Counted from the stretch's first letter, positions 23,817 through 33,568 are shown. The stretch is 64,000 nucleotides of DNA from an uncultured Steroidobacter sp. (GCA_937864115.1 CALMII010000016.1:62001-126000); one strand, 5' to 3'. The notes: generated from the sequence alone by a model not told the origin. Numbers and translations are program-made.

Positions 23817-25829
23817 ATGTCGCGTCATGTTTGTACGAGTCTTGTATACGCATCCCTGTGCTCGGCCGCGCTCGTCGGCTGCAATCGCCACGACACGGGC
23901 GTGTCCGGTACACAACCGGCGGCGACCCGGTACGCGGCGATCGAGCGCATCGCTTTCAATCGTCGCGCGGCCGAACTTTTCCTGCCGCTGTTCTGGCGCG
24001 AGGACGCGAATGCCAATGGCGCGCTCGATCCGAATGAACTCGCGGTGCTGACCGGCTTTCCGCGCGACGAATGGTCGACCTGGGTCGACGACTCCGGGCG
24101 GTTCACCGAAGAATTCAGCGCGGCCTACGAACGGATGCAGCAGGCCGATCCGGTGCCTGCCGATGCCAGCGAACAGCACCGGCTCAAACTGATCGGCGAG
24201 GAATTGGCACAGGGCCAGCCGACATTGGTCGCGAATGATTTCTCGCAGGCGTCGGACGGCGAGAAGAATTTCCTGAATCACATGCTGACGGTGGGCACGC
24301 TGGTGGAGCGCCTCTATGCACGCCAGAACGGTGTGTTCGGCATGGCGGGGCAGATTCCCGAAAACGATCCGGCCAGTCGCGCCGTGTTCCATCGCAACCA
24401 GTCGCCGTTCTGCGAAGCGCCGAAGACCGAAAGCGATCCGGCCTGCAGCGCCATCGCACCGAAGCCGCCACGCGTCGTCGGGCTGTATCCGGCGGAACTC
24501 CAGAGCGATTCCGGCTTTTGCGCCGCGCTCGAAAAGCAGCCGAATGCGAAGCAGCTCATGGATCACTTCAGCATCGTGGTCGCAGGCGACAAGCCCGGCA
24601 GCTATCGCGCGGTGCCGTACAACGAAGCCTATCGCCAGGAGATGGAAGCCATCGCGACCGAACTGGAAGCGGCGATCACTGGACTCGGCGACGACGAAGC
24701 GGCGCTGAAAACCTACCTGACCGCGGCGGCCGCCTCCTTCCGCAGCAACGACTGGGAACCGGCGAACGCCGCGTGGGTGGCGATGGGCGCACAGAACAGC
24801 AAGTGGTTCGTGCGCATCGCGCCCGATGAGGTCTACTACGATCCATGCGCGTGGAAGGCCGGCTTCGCGTTGCAGCTCGCGCGCATCAACCCGGAATCCG
24901 TCGAATGGCAGCGCAAACTCGATCCGATGAAGGGCGAGATGGAAGGCGCGCTCGCAGCCATGGCCGGCAAGCCATACAAGGCGCGCGACGTGCAGTTCAA
25001 GATTCCGGATTTCATCGATGTCGTGATCAATGCGGGCGATCAGCGCGCACCCTCGGGCGCGACCGTCGGCCAGTCGCTGCCGAACTGGGGCCCGACGGCC
25101 GAGAAAGGCGGCCGCACGGTGGCCATGACCAACCTCTATACCGATGCCGACAGCCAGGCGACGCAGGCGAAGCTGATGGCATCCGTGTTCTGCAGGAACA
25201 CCAATGCCGTCGCCAGCACTTCCTCGCGCGAGCAGATCATCGGCTCGCTGCTGCACGAGGCCGCGCACAACCTCGGGCCGTCGCACGAGTACAAGGTGAA
25301 CGGCAAGGAGGACGATGCGCTGTTCGGCGGCACGATGGCCTCGACGCTCGAAGAGCTCAAGGCGCAGACCTCCTCGCTGTATCTGACCGACTGGCTCGCC
25401 GCCAAGGGCGTCTTCACGCCGGAAGAAGTGCGCAGCATCCAGGTGCGCAACATCGCCTGGGCGTTCGGCCATATCTCGCGCGGCATGTACACGGCCGACG
25501 GCACGCCGCGCAATTACAGCCAGCTCGCGGCGATGCAGGTGGGCGCGTTCATGAAGACCGGCGCACTCACGTGGAAGCCGACGGAACCGGCGGCGAACGG
25601 CACCGACCAGGGCTGCATGGAAATCAGTTTCGATGCGCTGCCGGCAGCGATCGAATCATTCGAAACCACCGTGCTGAAGATCAAGGCCAGCGGCGACAAG
25701 GCCAGCGCGGAAAAACTGAAAGCGGACTTCGTCGATGCGAAGGACGAGTTCGCCGGCCTCAAGGGCGTGATCGCCGAACGCTGGCTGCGTTCGCCGAAGG
25801 CGAGCTTCGTGTACAGCGTGCGCCGCTGA
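23817..25829 (+). CDS. M49-like (dipeptidyl-peptidase III-type) lipoprotein metallopeptidase
   Basis: The 670-residue protein starts at 23817 (CGGAG upstream) with a lipoprotein signal and lipobox A-L-V-G-C (Cys22). The zinc site is LLHEAAHNLGPSHEY, HEAAH at residues 480-484, a pentapeptide in place of the usual M49 hexapeptide HEXXGH. It is followed by STLEELKAQTSSLY (Glu512/513), matching the second M49 motif EExRAE. It probably cleaves short peptides or acts in the periplasm as an outer-membrane-attached peptidase. The Q in place of the final acidic residue of the second motif is unusual. It is divergent from the LtaS-like gene. Confidence 0.78.
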   Translation: MSRHVCTSLVYASLCSAALVGCNRHDTGVSGTQPAATRYAAIERIAFNRRAAELFLPLFWREDANANGALDPNELAVLTGFPRDEWSTWVDDSGRFTEEFSAAYERMQQADPVPADASEQHRLKLIGEELAQGQPTLVANDFSQASDGEKNFLNHMLTVGTLVERLYARQNGVFGMAGQIPENDPASRAVFHRNQSPFCEAPKTESDPACSAIAPKPPRVVGLYPAELQSDSGFCAALEKQPNAKQLMDHFSIVVAGDKPGSYRAVPYNEAYRQEMEAIATELEAAITGLGDDEAALKTYLTAAAASFRSNDWEPANAAWVAMGAQNSKWFVRIAPDEVYYDPCAWKAGFALQLARINPESVEWQRKLDPMKGEMEGALAAMAGKPYKARDVQFKIPDFIDVVINAGDQRAPSGATVGQSLPNWGPTAEKGGRTVAMTNLYTDADSQATQAKLMASVFCRNTNAVASTSSREQIIGSLLHEAAHNLGPSHEYKVNGKEDDALFGGTMASTLEELKAQTSSLYLTDWLAAKGVFTPEEVRSIQVRNIAWAFGHISRGMYTADGTPRNYSQLAAMQVGAFMKTGALTWKPTEPAANGTDQGCMEISFDALPAAIESFETTVLKIKASGDKASAEKLKADFVDAKDEFAGLKGVIAERWLRSPKASFVYSVRR

Positions 25830-25898
25830 CGCCCGGGATGAGCGCGACGACACACGCCGTCTGCGAAGCCATTCGCTGCCGGGTCTGAATCATCGCGA

Positions 25899-26828
25899 TC
25901 AGAGAAGGGTAAGCACTTCCTTGAAGAACAGCTCGATACCCAGCAGCGTGTAGCCGAGATTGACTTTCTTCTGCACCAGCACGCGCAACACATGCTGTGC
26001 CGATTGCGCGCTGGTGACGAACAGCGTCCCCAGCAGCAATGCCAGCGCGGCGCCGAGCAGCATCAGCACCGCGGCGAACAGCGGCAACAGCACGCCGGCG
26101 AGCATGACCTGATCGACCCAGCTCACCGACGTTTCGGTCAGCAGGCCATAGACCAGCAGGCCCACACCCGGCAGACCGGCCATCAGCAGGACACGACCGC
26201 TCCATCGCTGCAGTTCGGCCCAGAACCGCGTGTCGACGGGTTTGGGCGCCAGATCGAACAGCGATCTGGCGAAGAACGCGAATGGCCAGGCGGCGACGCT
26301 CAGCAGCAGCACGATCGCAATCAGCCAGCGCGCGAAGCCCAGCGGTTCGAAAGACAGAACCCCCGCGATGGCGGCGACGGCCAGCACCAGTCCCATGCCG
26401 AGGCCGCCCTGGATGAGAAAGCCCAGCACATTGGTGAAGAGCGTCCCGGCGGGATTCGGCACCATCGCGACGATCCAGCGCGCGGCTGCAATACCGAACG
26501 CCAGGCAGACCGCCGCACAGACGAAGCATTCGCCGGCGGCATCGGACCAGCCCATCACGGTCTTCGGACGCAGGATTTCCACGCCGCTGTACGTGGCGAC
26601 CGCCAGCAGGATGGCGACGACCAGCGATGTACCGACCCGGGAACCGATCTGTCCGCCGACCGCTGCGGCAATGCGCGCTGCAATCTCGTCGCCGCGGGCG
26701 CCCGCCACGATGTCGAGCAGCGATTGCTGCAACTTCGCCATGGCGCGGGCCACGCTGGCCGAGAACCATTCGACGGTACCGATCAGCGCGAGACCCAGAT
26801 GCAGCGCGAGCCAGGCCCTATCCGACAT
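25899..26828 (-). CDS. Polytopic membrane protein of unknown function
   Basis: The 309-residue protein has about six hydrophobic segments, e.g. GTSLVVAILLAVATYSGV, FVCAAVCLAFGIAAARWIV, LGMGLVLAVAAIAGVLSF and VMLAGVLLPLFAAVLMLLGAALALLL. I recognise no transporter or enzyme motif. It is on the same strand as, and 29 bp after, a small soluble protein gene, which in turn follows an MFS exporter gene, so the three may be co-transcribed. Confidence 0.75.
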   Translation of the reverse strand: MSDRAWLALHLGLALIGTVEWFSASVARAMAKLQQSLLDIVAGARGDEIAARIAAAVGGQIGSRVGTSLVVAILLAVATYSGVEILRPKTVMGWSDAAGECFVCAAVCLAFGIAAARWIVAMVPNPAGTLFTNVLGFLIQGGLGMGLVLAVAAIAGVLSFEPLGFARWLIAIVLLLSVAAWPFAFFARSLFDLAPKPVDTRFWAELQRWSGRVLLMAGLPGVGLLVYGLLTETSVSWVDQVMLAGVLLPLFAAVLMLLGAALALLLGTLFVTSAQSAQHVLRVLVQKKVNLGYTLLGIELFFKEVLTLL

Positions 26829-26856
26829 GCGACGCTCCGCGGCGGATCGTCACGAT

Positions 26857-27186
26857 CTACTGCTGGATCGCGAAGCCGAGTTCTTTCAGAACGGCCAGCG
26901 TCGCGGGCAACCGATCCGCCGACACTTTCAGGCCGGCCAGGCGCTCGCCCGTGCGCTGCGTGCGTTCATCGACCGTGGCCACATTGAAGAGGACGGGACC
27001 GTCCTTGAACAACGCGGCGAACACCGCGCCGGCCGGATCGTGACCGACGGCGGGATTGACGCGTTCATGGATCCCGAGCAGGAGGGCTTCGATCGCCGCA
27101 TCGGTCTGGCCATCGCGCTCCACCAGGCGGAGGGTGTACCGGGAGTCGCCGCCCGCGGGCGCTTCGACCTTCATCGTGATCGGCAT
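26857..27186 (-). CDS. Small hypothetical protein
   Basis: The 109-residue soluble protein has no signal peptide and no recognised domain. GGAGG precedes the ATG at 27186. It contains YTLRLVERDGQTDAAIEALL and a C-terminal LPATLAVLKELGFAIQQ. It sits between an MFS exporter and a membrane protein on the same strand. Confidence 0.65.
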   Translation of the reverse strand: MPITMKVEAPAGGDSRYTLRLVERDGQTDAAIEALLLGIHERVNPAVGHDPAGAVFAALFKDGPVLFNVATVDERTQRTGERLAGLKVSADRLPATLAVLKELGFAIQQ

Positions 27187-27238
27187 GGGAACCTCCTTAT
27201 TTTTCTCCTAGCCTACTCCCGCGACCGGCGAAGCACTA

Positions 27239-28909
27239 TCACGGCGGCAGGATGCCGATCGAGTCCTTGCCGGGATCCGGCGTCTCCGCGCGCCAGCGCA
27301 CCGAACCGAGCGGCCGTTCGAGGCGTCGGCGCACGCGCGATCCCGCACCGCCGAGATGGAATGCGTCCGCGGCCGTCTGCAGTTCGATGTCCCCCTGCGT
27401 GAAGCGGGTGCGCAGCCGCAGGTAGTCGCCCCAGGTCGGGCAGTGATAACGCTCCGTCCAGAGCGCCGGGTCGGCGATGTCGCGCGACAGGGACCAGTCG
27501 AAGGCGCCGTTGCGCAGTCGCGTGGTCTGGACCTTCATCATGATCTCGTAGAACTGGCGCGCGACCTCGGGATCGACCCGGTAGTCGACTTCGATGACGA
27601 TCGGACCGCTGCGCACGGTCAGCGCGAGCGCGACTTCGGGTTCGCCGGCGAGATCGATCGTTTCGACATCGTCGACATTGACGCGCGGCATCGGCAGCCA
27701 CAGGCCGGCGAGCGGCGTCAGCAGCAGTGCGATGCCGGACGCGATCAGCGCAATGCTGAGTCCCCAATCGGCGGTCGCCTGTCCCCAGCCCCACGCGCCC
27801 AGCGCGATGCCGCCCGTGAGCGCCGACTGAAACCATGCGACGGCGCGCGCCGTCACCCAGCGCGGCGCCGACAGCTGCACGGCCACGTTCAGCAGGGCGA
27901 TGTTGAGCATGAACGCTGCACCGGCAATCACCATCAGCAACGCAGTGATCAGGACGTGATGACTCAGGCCGATCAGCAGTACGACGATGCCGCCCACGAC
28001 GGCGCACAGGCGCGCGGCGTGTTCGGCCTTCATCCGCTCGCGGGCCTGACCGACCAGCAGCGCGCCGGCCACCGCGCCGACGCCATTGGCGCCCAGCAGC
28101 AGGCCGTAGGTGCTCGCATTGCCCGCCAGCAGATGCTTGGCGACCAGCGGCGTGAGCGCCGACAGCGAAGCGCTCGCCAGACCGAAAAGCAGCGCGCGGA
28201 TGATGACGATGCGGATGGGCGGCGAATGAAAGACGAACCGCGCGCCCGAAATGATGCCGCGATCGATCCGCTCCGGCGGCAGGCGCGCCGGCACGTGTTC
28301 GCGCCGCCAGAAATAGAACGCCGCGATCAGCGGCAGATAGAACAGCGCATTGACGCCGAATGCCGCCGTCGCACCGAACGCCAGCACGATGATGCCGCCG
28401 ATCGCCGGACCGAAGCTGCGGGCGATGTTGTAGCTGACCGATCCCAGCGCCACGGCAGCCGGCAGCTGCGCCGGCTTCACCTGTTCGCGGATCGATGCTT
28501 GCCACGCAGGGCCGTAGAGCGCCACGCCCGCGCCGATCAGCGACGTGGAACACAGCAACACCCAGGGCGTGGTGAGCCCCAGCCAGGCGAGGGTGGTGAG
28601 CGCGGAGGCGCACAGCGTGGCGAGGACGAGTCCGGCCAGCGCGATCCGGCGCTTGTCGAACATGTCGGCGAAGGCGCCGGCCGGCACCGACACGAGCATC
28701 AACGGCAGCATCAGCGCCGTCTGCACCAGCGCCACCATGCCGGGCGAGGTCGTGAGACGCGTCATCTCCCAGGCCGCGCCGACGCCCTGGATGAGTTGAC
28801 CGAAGTTGGACAGCAGACTGGCCGACCAGATGGCGCGGAATGTGCGTTCGCGCAGCGGCTCGAAGGCGCCCCCGCTGCGGGGCGACGGCGCGCTGTCTGC
28901 TTCTGCCAT
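27239..28909 (-). CDS. MFS exporter of the MFS_3 (EntS-like) type
   Basis: The 556-residue protein has the N-terminal FRAIWSASLLSNFGQLIQGVG and 11-12 membrane helices of the MFS_3/transmembrane secretion effector group, including the intracellular loop DMFDKRRIALAG (motif A). Residues from ~405 form a soluble extension of ~150 residues, with FYEIMMKVQTTRLRNGAFDW and YHCPTWGDYLRLRTRFT, a shared feature of this group of MFS proteins. It probably exports a siderophore-like or drug-like compound. It is downstream of a retropepsin-like gene. Confidence 0.85.
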   Translation of the reverse strand: MAEADSAPSPRSGGAFEPLRERTFRAIWSASLLSNFGQLIQGVGAAWEMTRLTTSPGMVALVQTALMLPLMLVSVPAGAFADMFDKRRIALAGLVLATLCASALTTLAWLGLTTPWVLLCSTSLIGAGVALYGPAWQASIREQVKPAQLPAAVALGSVSYNIARSFGPAIGGIIVLAFGATAAFGVNALFYLPLIAAFYFWRREHVPARLPPERIDRGIISGARFVFHSPPIRIVIIRALLFGLASASLSALTPLVAKHLLAGNASTYGLLLGANGVGAVAGALLVGQARERMKAEHAARLCAVVGGIVVLLIGLSHHVLITALLMVIAGAAFMLNIALLNVAVQLSAPRWVTARAVAWFQSALTGGIALGAWGWGQATADWGLSIALIASGIALLLTPLAGLWLPMPRVNVDDVETIDLAGEPEVALALTVRSGPIVIEVDYRVDPEVARQFYEIMMKVQTTRLRNGAFDWSLSRDIADPALWTERYHCPTWGDYLRLRTRFTQGDIELQTAADAFHLGGAGSRVRRRLERPLGSVRWRAETPDPGKDSIGILPP

Positions 28910-28961
28910 TCCTGGTTTCCTCGATCGTGCGATTGCGTCGCGGAAGAGTAAGTCGGAAATG

Positions 28962-29912
28962 TCAGCGACGGGGGCGCAGATACAGTTCGCGACGCGGATA
29001 GTCGATCGCGAAGGTTTCGAGCGTGCCGATGACGTCCATGCCGATCAGCATCGCCGGGTCGCGGGTGAGTTTCCAGTGCGCAAAGATCGGCATCTCGCCG
29101 AACGTGATGTACAGGTTGCGCACCTGCACGTCGCCGATCACGACCGGCGGCACGCGGATGCGCTGTCCATACGACACATCGAGCGTGACGCCGATGACGC
29201 TCGCGTCCTGCGACTCGCGCTTGCGCAGCAGCAGCGCATCGCGCAGACGGTCATTGCCGATGGTCTGCTGCGCGCCCGTATCGATGATCGCCCGGGTGCG
29301 CACGCCGCCCACCATCAGGTCGAGTTCCGCGAGACGCCCGCGCCCGAGTTCGAACTTCGACACCGATACGCCGACCGGCCGCGGCTTGCCGCGCGCATAG
29401 ACGATCTCGACCACGTCGCGCCGGAAGTCGATGAAGATGCGCTTGTCCGTCAGGCCCTGCGTGCCGAGCACGCCCTGGGCGCCGCCGAACACGTCCGGCA
29501 CGATGACGAGCTTGGCGCGATTGATGAGCAGGTCGCCCACTTCCATGCTGTCGGCCATGACGTGCGGAACGATCGCGTTGCCGGTGACGCCCTGCAGCCA
29601 GCTGCGTTCATTCGAGTTGATGGGCAGCCCGAGCGCTTCGACGACGGGATTCAGGATGGCCGAATTCGTGGCGCCGGTGTCGAGCACCAGACGGAACGGG
29701 CCCTTGCCGTTGATCTTCACCGGCACCCAGACGCGGCCGATGCGATCGCGCAGGGTTGGCGCCGCATACAGCGGCTCCGGCGCTTCGACGAGCACCTCTT
29801 CGATGCCCGACGTGACCACTTCCTCCGGCGTGGGTGCAATACCGTCCGTCGCTGCCGCAGGCAGGGCGAATCCGGGCAACCACACCATCGCGCCAAGGCA
29901 TGCACGCCGCAT
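28962..29912 (-). CDS. Retropepsin-like aspartyl protease with two DTGA motifs
   Basis: The 316-residue protein starts at 29912 (AAGGAG upstream) with a signal peptide (LGAMVWLPGFALPAAA). It has two active-site motifs about 133 residues apart: LVLDTGATNSAI (Asp78) and AIIDTGAQQTIGN (Asp211). Each is followed by the hydrophobic-hydrophobic-Gly psi-loop elements VLGTQGL and MLIGMDVIGTL. This is a bilobal aspartic protease of retropepsin-like lobes in one chain. It is probably periplasmic. The substrate is unknown. Confidence 0.8.
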   Translation of the reverse strand: MRRACLGAMVWLPGFALPAAATDGIAPTPEEVVTSGIEEVLVEAPEPLYAAPTLRDRIGRVWVPVKINGKGPFRLVLDTGATNSAILNPVVEALGLPINSNERSWLQGVTGNAIVPHVMADSMEVGDLLINRAKLVIVPDVFGGAQGVLGTQGLTDKRIFIDFRRDVVEIVYARGKPRPVGVSVSKFELGRGRLAELDLMVGGVRTRAIIDTGAQQTIGNDRLRDALLLRKRESQDASVIGVTLDVSYGQRIRVPPVVIGDVQVRNLYITFGEMPIFAHWKLTRDPAMLIGMDVIGTLETFAIDYPRRELYLRPRR

Positions 29913-30057
29913 TGCGGGCTCCTTACCCAATGGCGGCAGCGTGCGCCGCGGAAGGGGCTCATTGCAACTTCCGCGAGCCGCGCCGGTTCATCCCGGACGC
30001 GGGCCGATGCGCGGTGATGCCGTCGCGCGGGTTGCGCTCTTCGAGTCTGGGGGTCTT

Positions 30058-30115
30058 CTGTAGGTCAGGCTTCAGCCTGACTTCTAAAAAAAGGCCGGCT
30101 GAAGCCGGCCCCACA
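30058..30115. repeat. Two-stem palindromic repeat copy
   Basis: Orientation CTGTAGG...CCCCACA. Stems TCAGGCTTCAGCCTGA and GGCCGGCTGAAGCCGGCC are separated by CTTCTAAAAAAA. It lies between the hybrid kinase 3' end and the next minus-strand gene. Confidence 0.9.
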
Positions 30116-30162
30116 AGTGAGAAGCCCCACGCCAAGCGGCCCCCGCTGCGCGGCGAAGGGGA

Positions 30163-32136
30163 TCAGACCAGCGCCCGCAACTCCGCACAGCGCCGATCCA
30201 GCTCGCGCGCGAGTTCTTCGACCGTGTCGGGCTTGAGAATGATGCGTCCGATGCCGAGCTGCGCGGCGCGCTGCTGATCCTCGTCGCGCGTGTAACCCGA
30301 AGTCATGAGCACGGGCACATCCGAATGGATGCTGCGCAGGGCGACGACCAGATCGAAGCCGTTCATGCCCGGCATCGCGAGATCGGTCACCACGACATCG
30401 ACGTCGTGGCCGCGGCCGTCGCGAAACATCTGCACCGCTGCGCGCGGATCGATCATGCAGGTGACGCGATAGCCCACACGCTCCAGCGTGCGTCGCATCA
30501 GGTAGCTGATCGATTCGTCGTCGTCGACGTACAGGATGTGTTCGCCGCGCGGCGCGATCGGCGCCGCGGGATCGACGTCCGCGGCAGCGGCCATCTGCGT
30601 CGCACGCGGCAACCACACGCGGAACGTCGAGCCGCGACCGGGCGCGCTGTCGACGACCAGCGCACCGCCGCCGGCGGTGACGATGCCATGAACGACCGCG
30701 AGCCCGAGCCCGGTGCCCTTGCCGGTCGGCTTGGTCGTGAAGAAGGGTTCGAAGATGCGCGAGCGCGTTTCTGCGCTCATGCCGGCGCCGGTATCGCGGA
30801 TCGACACGCACACATAGGCGCCGGCGGGATTCAGTTCGGCGGGCAGATCGCTCGATGGCGGATCCACCGAGATGCGCACGGTGCCCGGCTTGTCGCCGAG
30901 GGCATGGACTGCATTCGTGATGAGGTTGGTGAGCACCTGGCCGAGTTCCGCCTGACCGAGCGAGCAGGCGACCGTCTCGTCGTCGAAATGCATTTCGATG
31001 CTCGCTGTCGGCGGAATGCCCGGCGACAGCAGCTTCACTGCATCGAGAATCGCCGGCTGCAGCGGCGTGACCGCGGGCGCGAGCGGCTCGCGCGTGGCAA
31101 ACGCCAGAATGCGCCGGACCAGGTCGCTCGCGCGTGCCGCGGCCTTCGCGATCTCCTGCAGCGAGGCATAGGCCGGATGCGGCGGATCGACGTCGCCCAG
31201 CGCCAGCTGCGCATTGCCGCCGATCGCCAGCACCAGGTTGTTGAAGTCGTGCGCAATACCGCCCGCCAGCGTGCCGAGCGCCTGCAGCTTCTGGGTCTGG
31301 CGCAGCGCCTCTTCGGTGGTCTTGAGCTTGGTCACGTCGACGAAGGCGCCGATGACGCGCACGACGTGGCCATTCGCATCCTTCTCGACGCGACCGCGGG
31401 TCTGCAGCCATTGCACCACGCCATCGGCGCGCGCCACACGAAACAGGGCGCTGTGGAAAGTACCGGTCGCCGCCGTCATTTCGGCAGCGCGGAGGGTCGC
31501 CTCGCGATCGTCGGGATGAATGTACTGGCGCAGCGTTGCCAGATCGGACGACCCCGCGTTGGCGGGATCGAGTCCCCACAACGGGCCGCCGGTCGCATCC
31601 CAGTAAAAACGCTGGTCGCTGGCCTGCCAGATCCACGTGGCCATCTCGCCGGCATCGAGCGCCGCCAGCAGGCGGTCCTGCACTTCGCGATGCGCCGCCT
31701 CGGCGCGCCGGATGCTGGTGACATCGGCGCAGGTGCCGTACCACGCGATGATTGCGCCGCTCGCATCGCGCACCGCCTCGCCATGCGAGGCCATCGAGCG
31801 CCATTCGCCGCTGCGATGCCGGACGCGGAATTCGGTACGCAGATCTTCGCCGGTGCGGATCGACCGCTCCCTGGCAGCGAGCAGTTGCGCCACGTCGTCC
31901 GGATGCACCGCCGCCAGCCAGCCTACGCCCGCCAGCTGCGCAGTCGACAGGCCGGTGAAGGCGGACCAGGTCAGATCGGCGATATCCGAGGGCGGCTCCG
32001 GATCGCTCTCGGAGGCCCGGCCCTCGGCATCGGTGACCCAGATGATCTGCACGGCCGTTCGCAGAAGCGCCAGCAGCCGTGACTCGCGATCCGCGATCGA
32101 GGTCCACAGGCTGACGACTTCTCCCTGATTTTTCAT
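30163..32136 (-). CDS. PAS-domain hybrid sensor histidine kinase/response regulator
   Basis: The 657-residue soluble protein has two PAS domains (~15-140 and ~145-265; the second ends in VIGAFVDVTKLK, typical of a PAC motif). A dimerisation/phosphoacceptor region has QKLQALGTLAGGIAHDFNN with His296. A HATPase domain follows, with N-box NLITNAVHAL and G-boxes GAGMS and GKGTGLGLAVV. The C-terminal receiver domain reads ILYVDDDE, VVTDLAMPGMNG (Asp585) and ILKPDTVEE. No membrane segments are visible, so it senses an internal signal, possibly heme- or flavin-bound via PAS. No separate output regulator is adjacent. Confidence 0.9.
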   Translation of the reverse strand: MKNQGEVVSLWTSIADRESRLLALLRTAVQIIWVTDAEGRASESDPEPPSDIADLTWSAFTGLSTAQLAGVGWLAAVHPDDVAQLLAARERSIRTGEDLRTEFRVRHRSGEWRSMASHGEAVRDASGAIIAWYGTCADVTSIRRAEAAHREVQDRLLAALDAGEMATWIWQASDQRFYWDATGGPLWGLDPANAGSSDLATLRQYIHPDDREATLRAAEMTAATGTFHSALFRVARADGVVQWLQTRGRVEKDANGHVVRVIGAFVDVTKLKTTEEALRQTQKLQALGTLAGGIAHDFNNLVLAIGGNAQLALGDVDPPHPAYASLQEIAKAAARASDLVRRILAFATREPLAPAVTPLQPAILDAVKLLSPGIPPTASIEMHFDDETVACSLGQAELGQVLTNLITNAVHALGDKPGTVRISVDPPSSDLPAELNPAGAYVCVSIRDTGAGMSAETRSRIFEPFFTTKPTGKGTGLGLAVVHGIVTAGGGALVVDSAPGRGSTFRVWLPRATQMAAAADVDPAAPIAPRGEHILYVDDDESISYLMRRTLERVGYRVTCMIDPRAAVQMFRDGRGHDVDVVVTDLAMPGMNGFDLVVALRSIHSDVPVLMTSGYTRDEDQQRAAQLGIGRIILKPDTVEELARELDRRCAELRALV

Positions 32137-32236
32137 TGCACTCGGCAGCGGCTTCGCGCTGAAATGTGGCCATAGAATGCGACCGCGAGTGCGCGCTGGC
32201 AATCGTTGTAGGCACTCGCCGCAGGAGACTCACGGA

Positions 32237-32419
32237 ATGTTCAAACTGCTCGGCGCACTGCTGGCGCTCTACACGCTGTTCGCCGGCCTGCGCGGCGAGG
32301 TCTTCGCGAAATCGGGCGTCTGGGGACGAACCATCGCGAGAGAGACGAATCCGCGCTATTTCTGGGTCGTGATCGGCATCTACGCGGCGCTGAGCGTCGC
32401 GCTGCTGACGGTCTTCTGA
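32237..32419 (+). CDS. Small membrane protein
   Basis: A 60-residue protein with GCAGGAGAC upstream of the ATG. It has two hydrophobic segments (LLGALLALYTLFAGL and YFWVVIGIYAALSVALLTVF) with a short basic/polar loop. Divergent from the hybrid kinase with 100 bp between. Function unknown; a real gene by start signal and composition. Confidence 0.7.
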   Translation: MFKLLGALLALYTLFAGLRGEVFAKSGVWGRTIARETNPRYFWVVIGIYAALSVALLTVF

Positions 32420-32427
32420 GGTCAGGC

Positions 32428-32482
32428 TGTAGGTCAGGCTTCAGCCTGACTCCAAAAAGGCCGGCTGAAGCCGGCCCCACAG
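32428..32482. repeat. Two-stem palindromic repeat copy
   Basis: Orientation CTGTAGGTCAGG...GGCCCCACAG. It sits 8 bp after the small membrane protein gene and before the YghU-type gene. Confidence 0.9.
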
Positions 32483-32576
32483 GAAGAGAAAACCTGAAAT
32501 CCCTCGCGACCGGTGGACCTTCGGCTGCAGTCATGAGTTCATTCGTTGCTCCGACCTCGCAACAGGAATGACCGCC

Positions 32577-33449
32577 ATGACCGATACGCCGAGCTACACG
32601 CCCCCGACAGTCTGGAAATGGGAAAAGGAAAACGGCGGTCAGTTCGCGAAGATCAATCGCCCCATCGCCGGACCGACGCACGACAAGGCACTGCCGGTCG
32701 GCCGGCATCCGCTGCAGCTCTACTCGCTCGCGACGCCGAACGGCGTCAAGGTCACCGTGATGCTGGAAGAACTGCTGGCGCTCGGCCACAGCGGCGCGGA
32801 GTACGACGCCTGGCCGATCCGCATCAATGAGGGAGAACAGTTCGGCAGCGGCTTCGTCGCGGTGAATCCCAATTCCAAGATTCCGGCACTGATGGATCGC
32901 AGCGGCCCGCAGCCGATCCGCGTGTTCGAGTCCGGCGCGATCCTGATGTACCTCGCAGAGAAGTTCGGCGAGTTCCTGCCGACGCAGGCCGCCGAGCGTG
33001 CCGAATGTTTTGCATGGCTGTTCTGGCAGATCGGCAGCGCGCCGTTTCTCGGCGGCGGCTTCGGCCACTTTTATATGTATGCGCCGTTCAAGATCGAATA
33101 CGCCATCGATCGCTACACCATGGAAGTGAAGCGCCAGCTCGACGTGCTCGATCGTCGGCTCGCCGAATCGGAATACCTGGCGGGTGACCGCTACACGATC
33201 GCGGACATCGTCGGCTGGCCATGGTACGGGCCGCTCGTCAAAGGCGAGATCTACGGCGACTCCGGCACGTTTCTCAGCGTCCAGGAATACAGGAACGTGC
33301 GGCGCTGGGCCGACACCATCGGCGCACGACCCGCCGTGAAACGCGGCCGCATGGTCAACCGGCTCTCCGGCGATCCGGCCGGCCAGCTCCACGAACGTCA
33401 CGACGCCAGCGACTTCGACACGCGCACGCAGGACAAGCTGACCCGTTGA
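32577..33449 (+). CDS. yghU: YghU-type glutathione S-transferase / disulfide-bond reductase
   Basis: The 290-residue protein has the long N-terminal extension of YghU (YTPPTVWKWEKENGGQFAKIN then RPIAGPTHDK-x-LPVG). The thioredoxin-like half reads LQLYSLATPNGVKVTVMLEE and NPNSKIPALMD, and the helical half has FGHFYMYAPFKIEYAIDRY. YghU binds two glutathiones and reduces disulfides or peroxides. The start at 32577 is chosen over 32568 because AGGA is well spaced for it. It precedes a ferredoxin-P450 pair, but a 119 bp gap makes an operon uncertain. Confidence 0.9.
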   Translation: MTDTPSYTPPTVWKWEKENGGQFAKINRPIAGPTHDKALPVGRHPLQLYSLATPNGVKVTVMLEELLALGHSGAEYDAWPIRINEGEQFGSGFVAVNPNSKIPALMDRSGPQPIRVFESGAILMYLAEKFGEFLPTQAAERAECFAWLFWQIGSAPFLGGGFGHFYMYAPFKIEYAIDRYTMEVKRQLDVLDRRLAESEYLAGDRYTIADIVGWPWYGPLVKGEIYGDSGTFLSVQEYRNVRRWADTIGARPAVKRGRMVNRLSGDPAGQLHERHDASDFDTRTQDKLTR

Positions 33450-33568
33450 TCGCATGGATGCCTGCGGGCGCGGCAGGACATGTCCGGAACTGCACCGGGA
33501 ATCCCCGTATCGGGCATTCCCGACACCACTGTTGTACATTGCTGCCCGAATGTTCATTCGAGGTAGTC

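Noticed and set aside
23471..23818. N-terminal extension of the LtaS-like protein
   Set aside because: The extension translates a palindromic repeat copy (GPASAGL) and contains no membrane or conserved sequence.
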